Assembly: GCA_001799225.1 (NCBI GenBank)
Contig: MGTA01000127.1
Location: 7,581-13,232 of the forward strand
Length of the DNA stretch: 5,652 bases
Direction: 5' to 3'
Source: Deltaproteobacteria bacterium RIFOXYD12_FULL_50_9
GTDB lineage: Bacteria > Desulfobacterota > Desulfobulbia > Desulfobulbales > CALZHT01
Each line of letters begins with the position of its first letter. Positions within the stretch are counted from its first letter, which is position 1. The notes below the pieces were generated by a model. It saw nothing but the letters and a program-made list of their open reading frames with translations, ran no database searches and was not told the DNA's origin. A program made the translations under genes and the position numbers. Below are positions 1 to 4,405 of the stretch, piece after piece.

Positions 1-1119
1 AAGAGCATCAGAGACAAGATCGATGCCCTGCGTCGGCAGCGCGATGAGTCGATCGGTTCGCGCCGGAAAGAGACCAAAAGCGTCGAAGTGCTGGTGGAGG
101 TTGCCCGGGCGGGCAGCCTGGTCCTTGAGCTTGCCACGGTTATTCATCAAGCCGGTTGGGCGCCTTTTTACGATGTCCGCCTGGCAGCAGATGCCAAAAC
201 CGCTGAGATGACTTTTCGGGCTTTGGTGCGGCAGCAGACCGGCGAGGATTGGCCCAGTGTCGATCTGACCCTTTCCACTGCCCGGCCGGCGGTCGGCAGT
301 GCCCTCCCGGAGCTCTTCCCCTGGCGTATAGCACTCTATCGGCCCCAACCGTTAATGGTAAGGGGGGGAGCAATGATGATGGCTGCTCCGGCTCCGGAAT
401 CGGCCATGGTCCGGCAGGCGGACCGGATGCCGATGGAAAACGCCAAAGCAGAGGATGAGCTGGTCGAAGAGACGCCGGCTGCGTATGAGAGTGCTCTGCT
501 CAGTGAGGAGCAAACCTCTGTGGCTTTTCACCTCCCAACGCCGCTTGATATCCCGGCTGATGGCGCTCAGCACGGCAGTGTCGTCAGCATCGAAGCGCTG
601 CCGGTCAGCCTGGAGTTTGTGGCGATTCCGAAATCCTCGCCCTATGTATTTCTCAAGTCGGAGATCAGCAACCGCGCCGCCTATCCGCTCCTGCCCGGCA
701 AGGTCAACACCTTCAGCGGTAACACCTATACCGGCAGCTCGCAACTTAAAAAGGTGGCGGCCGGCGAGAAGTTCGATCTCTCTTTTGGCGCAGACGATCA
801 GGTAACAGTCAAACGGGAAGAGCTGAAGCAACACAAGGAGGCCGGCATATTCGGCAAGAACCGGGTCAGCTTTCGCTATCTTATTGAACTGGTCAATTTT
901 CGTAAGGAACCTGTGACTGTTACCTTGCATGACCAACTGCCGCTCGCCGCTGATGCGGAGATCAAGGTCTCTTTGGAGGAGTCGTCCAGCAAACCGGAGG
1001 AGATTAAGGATGACGGCACCCTGACCTGGAAAATTCCTCTCAAAGCTGGAGAGAAGAAGGAGTTGACCTTTGGCATTCTGGTGGAGTATCCGAAAGATCG
1101 TGAGATAACCGGGTTATAG
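1..1119 (+). CDS. DUF4139 / mucoidy inhibitor A-like protein, 3' part
   Basis: The frame is open from the first base and ends at TAG 1117-1119, giving 372 visible residues; the 5' end lies outside the window. The first ~25 residues are charged (KSIRDKIDALRRQR) and resemble the end of the coiled coil that separates the N-terminal DUF4140 from the C-terminal DUF4139 in this family. A beta-rich DUF4139 region follows, with the characteristic W-x-P-x-YDVR stretch (WAPFYDVR, near residue 52), the 'DLTLSTARP' motif, a loop rich in Ala, Pro, Met and Glu (about residues 120-165), and a C-terminal half with the typical RVSFRYLIELVNF and GTLTWKIPL strands. Family members are named after a mucoidy-inhibitor gene, but no biochemical activity is established that I know of. 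The SprT/DUF2786 gene starts 18 nt downstream, so cotranscription is likely. The family call is firm; the function is not. Confidence 0.88.
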   Translation, partial: KSIRDKIDALRRQRDESIGSRRKETKSVEVLVEVARAGSLVLELATVIHQAGWAPFYDVRLAADAKTAEMTFRALVRQQTGEDWPSVDLTLSTARPAVGSALPELFPWRIALYRPQPLMVRGGAMMMAAPAPESAMVRQADRMPMENAKAEDELVEETPAAYESALLSEEQTSVAFHLPTPLDIPADGAQHGSVVSIEALPVSLEFVAIPKSSPYVFLKSEISNRAAYPLLPGKVNTFSGNTYTGSSQLKKVAAGEKFDLSFGADDQVTVKREELKQHKEAGIFGKNRVSFRYLIELVNFRKEPVTVTLHDQLPLAADAEIKVSLEESSSKPEEIKDDGTLTWKIPLKAGEKKELTFGILVEYPKDREITGL

Positions 1120-1125
1120 GATAAA

Positions 1126-1130
1126 TGAGG
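1126..1130 (+). promoter_or_regulatory. Ribosome binding site TGAGG for the SprT-like/DUF2786 gene
   Basis: TGAGG sits 7 nt before the ATG at 1138, a normal Shine-Dalgarno spacing. It favours this ATG over the internal Met codon at 1174 (residue 13). Confidence 0.6.
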
Positions 1131-1137
1131 AATTTTT

Positions 1138-2265
1138 ATGATAGCTAGACCGCAGGAAGGGGAACTCCTGTCAATGTGGACGGCGCAGCTGCATACGGAG
1201 TTCGAGCAGATCCTGTTTCATCATCGGGTAAAGTTGAAAAGGCCGTTGATCGAAGTAATTGATCTGAAAAGCATCTGGGGTAGTTGGGAGCCGGAGAGTC
1301 GAACCATCAGGATTGCTTACCGTCTCATAATCGAGCACTCGTGGGAGGTGGTGGTCTGTATCCTCAAACACGAGATGGCTCATCAGATCGTCAGCGAGAT
1401 TTACCGGACACCGGCCGGCCATGGCGAGGAGTTTTTGACTGCCTGCCGGTTGATCGGTGTTCCTGAGCCTTTTCGGTCAGCCACCGGTGACCTGCCGCAG
1501 GCCCGGCCGGGACAATGGCTTGAGGCCGGGACGGAGGCGGACAGACCTATGGAGAAGGTGCGAAAACTCCTCGCTCTGGCCCAGTCGAGCAACGAACATG
1601 AAGCTGGTCTGGCGATGCGCAAGGCTAATCAGCTGATCATGAAGTACAATCTTGAACGGATCGAACAGCGTCGGGAGAGCTCTTACAGCTACCGGATCAT
1701 CAACGCCAAGAAAAAAAAGCTGCAGCTGACCCGGAAAAGAATCTGCTCAATCCTTTCGGAATTTTTCTTTGTTGAGGTGATTCTCTCCTGTCAGTACGAC
1801 GCCGTCAGCAACGAGACCCATAAAACCATAGAACTTCTGGGCACGGTTGAGAATGTCGAGATCGCCGAATATGTTTACTATTTTCTGCTGCGGCAGCTGG
1901 AAAACCTCTGGCGGAGGCATCAGCAGGAAACCGGCTGCCCGGGGAGCAGGAAGCGTTCCTATCAGCTCGGGGTTTTGAAAGGGTTCAGTGAGAAATTGGC
2001 CAGCCAGGTCATCAATGCAGGTACGACTGCCGGGGTCGGGCAGGGAAGCGGGTGCAAAGCCACCTGTCTTATGGTTTTGCAGAAGGATACCAAACTTCAT
2101 GATTTTGTCAGCGAACGGTATCCCCGCCTGTCGCGCCGTAAATCGCGGGCCGCCTCAGTCGATCTGGCCGGTTATGATGCCGGTCGGCAGGATGGCAGGA
2201 AACTCACCCTCCACCGCGGGGTAAGCAATACCGGGCAAATCGGCGGCCTTTTGCCTGAGAGATGA
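1138..2265 (+). CDS. SprT-like zinc metalloprotease domain fused to DUF2786
   Basis: The 375-residue protein has two recognisable parts. Residues ~15-115 form an SprT-like domain: HEMAH at 78-82 supplies the HExxH zinc ligands and catalytic Glu79, and His95 in 'GHGEEF' is the likely third ligand. Residues ~138-177 match DUF2786 (EKVRKLLALAQSSNEHEAGLAM, then KANQLIMKYNL). The rest is a basic, mixed region ending in a conserved-looking 'YDAGRQDGRKLTLHRGV' (about 346-362), seen at the C-terminus of other DUF2786 proteins. SprT/Spartan relatives cleave proteins, including DNA-protein crosslinks in eukaryotes; the substrate of this bacterial fusion is unknown. All three zinc ligands are present, so activity is possible. 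There is no signal peptide, so it should be cytoplasmic. It lies 18 nt behind the DUF4139 gene. No convincing terminator follows; only a weak 5-bp hairpin (2270-2286) without a T-run. Confidence 0.88.
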   Translation: MIARPQEGELLSMWTAQLHTEFEQILFHHRVKLKRPLIEVIDLKSIWGSWEPESRTIRIAYRLIIEHSWEVVVCILKHEMAHQIVSEIYRTPAGHGEEFLTACRLIGVPEPFRSATGDLPQARPGQWLEAGTEADRPMEKVRKLLALAQSSNEHEAGLAMRKANQLIMKYNLERIEQRRESSYSYRIINAKKKKLQLTRKRICSILSEFFFVEVILSCQYDAVSNETHKTIELLGTVENVEIAEYVYYFLLRQLENLWRRHQQETGCPGSRKRSYQLGVLKGFSEKLASQVINAGTTAGVGQGSGCKATCLMVLQKDTKLHDFVSERYPRLSRRKSRAASVDLAGYDAGRQDGRKLTLHRGVSNTGQIGGLLPER

Positions 2266-2321
2266 GATGGCAGGTAGATAGCCTGCTGGCCGAAGGTGTA
2301 AACTATAGCTCTGCCTCTAGG

Positions 2322-2411
2322 CTTGAAATGAAGGAAAAAATGGTTTAGTTATGTATACCTCGTAAAAAGAGTACGATCTTGAAGGGGGGTTGGTGGTGAG
2401 CACACTTCATG
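2322..2411. repeat. Direct repeat copy A flanking the accessory patch
   Basis: This segment matches 4258-4342 in the same orientation. The first 30 bases (from CTTGAAATGA through TGGTTTAGTTA) agree at 28 positions. The middle ~40 bases are poorly conserved. The right end (GTGGTGAGCA, two differing bases, then CTTCATGT) agrees at 18 of 20. Copy A follows the SprT/DUF2786 gene and copy B precedes dgt, so the pair brackets the accessory material. It could be a dispersed repeat, a duplicated intergenic region, or a duplicated regulatory region. I cannot identify a named family. Confidence 0.75.
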
Positions 2412-2470
2412 TTTTATATTGAGCCTCGCTCTAATGGTACGCGGCTGTGCGGGAAGTAGCTAAAGGCAAT

Positions 2471-2572
2471 CTACAGTCTTTCCAGTAGGGGTTTCAAATC
2501 CGGCAAACGCTCCTGTATGACTTTCCATACGGTCTTAAGATCAACGCCCATGTAGTCATGGATCAAAAGAAA
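2471..2572 (-). pseudogene. HepT (DUF86) toxin gene remnant, C-terminus only
   Basis: Read on the minus strand, 33 codons ending in TAG (2471-2473) encode FLLIHDYMGVD followed by LKTVWKVIQERLPDL and a short Leu-rich tail. This is the C-terminus of HepT/DUF86 proteins, toxins of the HepT-MntA type VII toxin-antitoxin systems. The 'LIHDY' corresponds to the HxY part of the family's Rx4-6HxY motif. The frame stops upstream at TGA 2573-2575, exactly where an unrelated sequence begins (14-bp repeat at 2569-2582), so the motif Arg and the N-terminal ~100 residues are missing. No MntA nucleotidyltransferase antitoxin is present. What remains cannot be a functional toxin. Recognition rests on reading the translation, not on a search. 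Confidence 0.8.
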
Positions 2573-2582
2573 TCAAGGGACA
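2569..2582. repeat. 14-bp junction repeat, copy 1 (GAAATCAAGGGACA)
   Basis: It is identical to 3260-3273 and in the same orientation. The homology of the hepT remnant ends here, and at the second copy the homology of the zinc-finger remnant ends. Different sequence follows each copy (TTATG here, CTTCCC at copy 2). It is probably the edge of a dispersed element or a recombination site. Confidence 0.6.
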
Positions 2583-2614
2583 TTATGTTGTGAGTTTGAT
2601 AATGTTGTGAGTTT
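2582..2614. repeat. Two-copy 17-bp tandem repeat
   Basis: ATTATGTTGTGAGTTT (2582-2597) is followed by G and then ATAATGTTGTGAGTTT (2599-2614), a 17-bp period with one mismatch. It starts where the 14-bp junction repeat ends. Two copies are too few to suggest a function; slippage or a duplicated insertion scar would explain it. Confidence 0.6.
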
Positions 2615-2636
2615 ACATCTGGTTCATCATATACTT

Positions 2637-2971
2637 TCAGGAGCATTTTTTCACATTTCTTTTTCTTCCCGCATTTTTTTTTAGATCTGGTTTTTCCCCG
2701 TCCATTGCTTGTTGGTGAATTTCCTTTATTTTTTCGATGTTGTTGCGATCCGATGGTACGGTGTTCCGACTCGTGCCCACGAATGTCTCACCGCCGGTTT
2801 TTTTGTTAACTCACCATTGCCGGAATAAACCGACCCCTCTACGCCGGTTTTGATTGAACCCACCGCTGGTTCCTTCCCCTTTTTTTCTTCCCCGCCACAT
2901 TTCTAAACTTTATTTCCTTCCTCATTATTTTTCTTTGAGACTGGTTCCTTTACTTCCTTTTTTTTCGTCAT
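2637..2971 (-). pseudogene. Degraded Lys/Glu-rich reading frame or low-complexity tract
   Basis: The plus strand is strongly pyrimidine-rich with many T-runs, so the minus strand reads as Lys/Glu codons. From ATG at 2971 it gives MTKKKEVKEPVSKKNNEEGNKV, then TAG (2903-2905). The same frame reopens as KCGGEEKKGKEPAVGSIKTG and continues to TAA near 2727. A second frame carries PSDRNNIEKIKEIHQQAMDG and then EKPDLKKNAGRKRNVKKCS, ending in TGA at 2637-2639, and looks the most protein-like. A third frame runs on to the hepT junction. This fits a small Lys-rich protein broken by a stop and a frameshift, but A-rich low-complexity DNA also yields such frames by chance. I do not recognise a family and see no ribosome binding site. 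Confidence 0.3.
2787..2869. repeat. Degenerate ~50-bp tandem duplication
   Basis: CTCACCGCCGG (2787) followed by a T-run, GTTAA and CTCACC recurs about 50 bp later as CTCTACGCCGG (from 2837), TTTTGATTGAA and CCCACC. On the minus strand this corresponds to repeated KEPAV/KKPAV residues, so it may be an internal duplication of the decayed Lys-rich frame. Similarity is modest, and I aligned it by eye. Confidence 0.35.
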
Positions 2972-2985
2972 TGTCCGGCTATCTT

Positions 2986-2999
2986 TGTATCGAGATACA
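2986..2999. other. Perfect inverted repeat TGTATC-GA-GATACA
   Basis: Six-base arms are separated by two bases, 15 bp upstream (minus-strand sense) of the ATG of the Lys-rich minus-strand frame. It could be a small operator-like dyad for that frame, or chance. Confidence 0.3.
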
Positions 3000-3017
3000 G
3001 CTGCTTGCCGGATTTAA

Positions 3018-3053
3018 TAAAAAATAAGGCCCGAAGTGGCAACTTCGGGCCTT
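3018..3053 (-). terminator. Strong intrinsic terminator for minus-strand transcripts
   Basis: AAGGCCCGAAGT (3026-3037) pairs perfectly with ACTTCGGGCCTT (3042-3053) around a 4-base loop, giving a 12-bp stem. Read on the minus strand, the stem is followed by ATTTTTTATT, a proper T-tract; read on the plus strand, only TTT follows before GCGG. The likely client is minus-strand transcription coming from the right. The nearest minus-strand operon there (DUF4160-DUF2442) ends 456 bp away at 3509, so the terminator's original gene may have been lost. Confidence 0.7.
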
Positions 3054-3072
3054 TGCGGACAACCCCAAACAG

Positions 3073-3115
3073 CGGAAGCCCAACAACAAACTATTTTTAT
3101 TAACCATGGCTTCCG
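3073..3115. other. Inverted repeat CGGAAGCC...GGCTTCCG
   Basis: Eight-base perfect arms (3073-3080 and 3108-3115) are separated by 27 AT-rich bases, just upstream of the zinc-finger remnant. It may be a leader structure or a binding dyad. No further support is visible. Confidence 0.3.
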
Positions 3116-3145
3116 ATTGTTTGCAAGTTCGAAGTTGTGGAACTT

Positions 3146-3310
3146 ATGGTTCTTCTGGGAGTTTACTGCCGTGGATGTGACCAGCTTTTCCATGTCTGCC
3201 GAAGATGTTGGCGTGGACAAGCATATTGCAGTGACTCCTGCCGGGTTGCGGCGCGACTGGAAATCAAGGGACACTTCCCAGTTTTCTCAATGTTACTGCC
3301 ACTTCTATAG
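3146..3310 (+). pseudogene. Truncated small zinc-finger (CxxC, YCxxxC) protein
   Basis: The frame is open from 3104; the first ATG is at 3146 and TAG at 3308-3310, giving 54 residues. The translation carries CRGCDQLFHVCRRC and GQAYCSDSCRVAARL: two CxxC pairs followed by a YC-x3-C pair, a compact zinc-binding arrangement. I associate this pattern (C-x2-C, C-x2-C, G-x2-YC, C-x3-AAR) with small uncharacterised proteins of roughly 130-170 residues that sit near insertion sequences. In those, the segment after 'CRxAAR' continues as an Arg-rich tail. Here it is cut at 'ARLEIKGHFP', exactly at the second copy of the 14-bp junction repeat (3260-3273). The last ~20 codons are therefore foreign read-through. 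The start is uncertain: only a weak GGA precedes 3146. The family memory is from motif pattern and could not be searched. Confidence 0.5.
3260..3279. repeat. 14-bp junction repeat, copy 2, with a small hairpin
   Basis: GAAATCAAGGGACA (3260-3273) is identical to 2569-2582. Here it continues into GGGA-CACT-TCCC (3268-3279), a 4-bp stem with a 4-base loop. Short hairpins beside a fixed flank are typical of REP or IS200/IS605-type ends, and 'GGGACACTTCCC' looks familiar from such dispersed sequences. Copy 1 lacks the TCCC arm. The assignment to REP is inference. Confidence 0.45.
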
Positions 3311-3320
3311 CATTCATAAC

Positions 3321-3350
3321 GCCCCCTGGCCCTCTTACCTCAAGAGGGGG
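3321..3350. repeat. Dispersed-repeat-like hairpin (CCCTCTT...AAGAGGG)
   Basis: CCCTCTT (3330-3336) and AAGAGGG (3342-3348) form a 7-bp stem with a 5-base loop, flanked by GCCCCCTGG on the left and GG on the right. C-rich/G-rich hairpins of this style are common dispersed intergenic repeats. No T-run follows on the plus strand, so a terminator role is unlikely. Confidence 0.4.
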
Positions 3351-3444
3351 AGATAACCCGTGCCGATTCTGCTCGGCTGTTGCTGTTAACCTTCTCATCC
3401 CTTTGCAGTAAGGTAAGGTCGGAAGGGGTGTAACAGTGAGATCC

Positions 3445-3456
3445 ATAATTAATTAT
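3445..3456. other. Perfect 12-bp palindrome ATAATTAATTAT
   Basis: This AT-only palindrome lies about 50 bp beyond the stop of the DUF2442 gene (minus-strand sense). AT palindromes arise easily in AT-rich spacers. No function is claimed. The 3457-3508 spacer shows no convincing terminator for the DUF2442 operon. Confidence 0.3.
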
Positions 3457-3508
3457 CGTTTTTGCCGTGTCGATAAAAAAATAAAGCAGTCACAATACGA
3501 TGCGGTCG

Positions 3509-3766
3509 CTAAGCATTTGCCAGCTTGTTCGCTTGGCCTATCACCTGCCAGCGCGCCTCAATAGTGTCCGCTGACAAATCAGCGCCACAATCCCATTCAA
3601 CAAAGTATCCACCATTTTGAACCTTCAAAAATTCGGTATAATCCCGAAGGGCCTCAAAGGCCTCATATTCCAAATAATGACTGACATCAAAATTGCCAAT
3701 ACGACCATCTTCTGCCACGATGGTTAACACCAAATTTGGTTGTGGAGAGATTTCCGCTATTCTCAT
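3509..3766 (-). CDS. DUF2442 domain protein, possible antitoxin partner
   Basis: The 85-residue protein matches DUF2442: an N-terminal strand pair (VLTIVAEDGRIGNFDV), the 'YLEYEAFEALRDYTEFLKV' middle, and the characteristic 'FVEWDCGADLSADTI' motif near residues 55-69, followed by a short tail. The ATG (3764-3766) overlaps the stop of the DUF4160 gene as ATGA, so the pair is translationally coupled and the start is secure. DUF2442 proteins are small and cytoplasmic and frequently sit beside DUF4160. The pair has been considered a candidate toxin-antitoxin-like module from gene neighbourhood, but I know of no settled biochemical role. The gene appears intact, unlike most of the surrounding patch. 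Which partner would be the antitoxin is unknown. Confidence 0.88.
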   Translation of the reverse strand: MRIAEISPQPNLVLTIVAEDGRIGNFDVSHYLEYEAFEALRDYTEFLKVQNGGYFVEWDCGADLSADTIEARWQVIGQANKLANA

Positions 3767-4035
3767 TGATCAAGCCCTCTGATTGAAAAAGGTTTCTTGC
3801 CGTTTACAGCCAAGTTCCAGTCGGCAAGCAAATCTTCTTTATGAATTTCGATCCACGCAACGACCAGTTTATGCTTGTTCGGTGGCAGTTCACCAGTCAG
3901 AAGCGTTCCGTCAGGAATTGAGTACACTGCAACTTCCCCTTGATAATCAGCATGTATGTGTGGCATATGATGCTTATCGATATCTCGAAAGAACATTCGG
4001 ATAAGAATTCCATAAAACATAGAAATTGTTGGCAT
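3763..4035 (-). CDS. DUF4160 domain protein, possible toxin partner
   Basis: The 90-residue protein is a near-complete DUF4160: MPTISMFYGILIRMFF at the start, 'HHMPHIHADYQGEVAVYSI' around residues 22-40 with a His cluster, 'GELPPNKHKLVVAWIEIH' and 'LADWNLAVNGKKPF' toward the end. The start at 4035 is the family's usual MPTIS start, and an in-frame stop (4042-4044) lies just upstream, so no longer form exists. The Shine-Dalgarno is odd: the only good GGAGG (plus-strand CCTCC 4051-4055) is 15 nt from the ATG, much farther than usual. The gene is the first of a two-gene operon, overlapping DUF2442 by 4 nt. The conserved His residues might suggest metal binding or catalysis, but no activity is established that I know of. 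Confidence 0.9.
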   Translation of the reverse strand: MPTISMFYGILIRMFFRDIDKHHMPHIHADYQGEVAVYSIPDGTLLTGELPPNKHKLVVAWIEIHKEDLLADWNLAVNGKKPFSIRGLDQ

Positions 4036-4041
4036 TAGGTC

Positions 4042-4191
4042 TTATTCTAACCTCCGTAATTGTTCCTTCTCTTTTGTCGATCCAAGAATTTGTAGCTGAT
4101 ATATTAGTACCAAACGGCCTTGAAAATTGCAAGGCACAAAAGACAAGGCAGGCAACGGCGTTCCGCTATACTCGTGAATCCCTTGTGGGAT
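4042..4191 (-). other. Unassigned short open frame upstream of DUF4160
   Basis: On the minus strand, 49 codons without a stop (IPQGIHEYSGTPLPALS..., ending ...KEKEQLRRLE, TAA 4042-4044) end 6 nt before the DUF4160 ATG. No ATG is present; only internal TTG or GTG codons could start it. It may be the tail of a lost gene, a dispersed repeat read as protein, or a chance frame. The same stretch on the plus strand gives a 74-residue frame with a hydrophobic start that I also do not believe. Promoter-like hexamers for the operon (TTGCAA, 17 nt, TACTAA on the minus strand, about 4101-4129) are weak. Confidence 0.2.
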
Positions 4192-4257
4192 TTATCTTAT
4201 GGCATAATCTTTTCTTTGTAAAAAAAGCAGAAGAGAAAAAGAGATGTTAACGCAAGT

Positions 4258-4342
4258 CTTGAAATGATGGGAAAAATGGTTTAGTTATACCTTCGAATCA
4301 GACAGAGATCATGATTGGGTAAAGTGGTGAGCAGTCTTCATG
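4258..4342. repeat. Direct repeat copy B upstream of dgt
   Basis: This copy matches 2322-2411. It opens with CTTGAAATGATGG and ends with GTGGTGAGCA...CTTCATGT; its middle is about 5 bases shorter than copy A. It ends 63 bp before the dgt start, so it may contain or displace the dgt promoter; TTGAAA followed 17 nt later by TAGTTA is present in both copies but is a poor -10. The remaining 4343-4405 leader shows no other element. Confidence 0.75.
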
Positions 4343-4405
4343 TGGAGAAACCATTTTGTTGTCATTGTTAGTTCTCCTGCCTTTTGACATCTCCGGCGAA
4401 TACTT

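Noticed and set aside
352..936. 194-codon minus-strand open frame
   Set aside because: It is antisense to the DUF4139 gene, and its composition follows that gene's codon pattern.
2270..2286. GCAGG...CCTGC hairpin as terminator of the SprT/DUF2786 gene
   Set aside because: Only a 5-bp stem and no T-run follows.
2582..2869. Possible CRISPR-like array
   Set aside because: The repeats are two-copy tandem or degenerate duplications without regular repeat-spacer structure.
3014..3356. Overlapping plus- and minus-strand frames of 86 and 106 codons
   Set aside because: Both cross the terminator hairpin and the junction repeat and lack protein-like features; the cysteine-rich frame is the better reading.
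3264..3446. 60-codon minus-strand frame (MDLTVTPLP...)
   Set aside because: It runs through the C/G-rich hairpin and the junction repeat; 'PPLEVRGPGG' is typical of repeat DNA read as protein.
4026..4250. 74-codon plus-strand frame with a hydrophobic start
   Set aside because: It overlaps the DUF4160 start, has no ribosome binding site, and its second half looks like translated intergenic DNA.
4384..4389. TTGACA as a dgt -35 box
   Set aside because: A perfect hexamer, but no -10 at proper spacing fits before the ATG at 4406.
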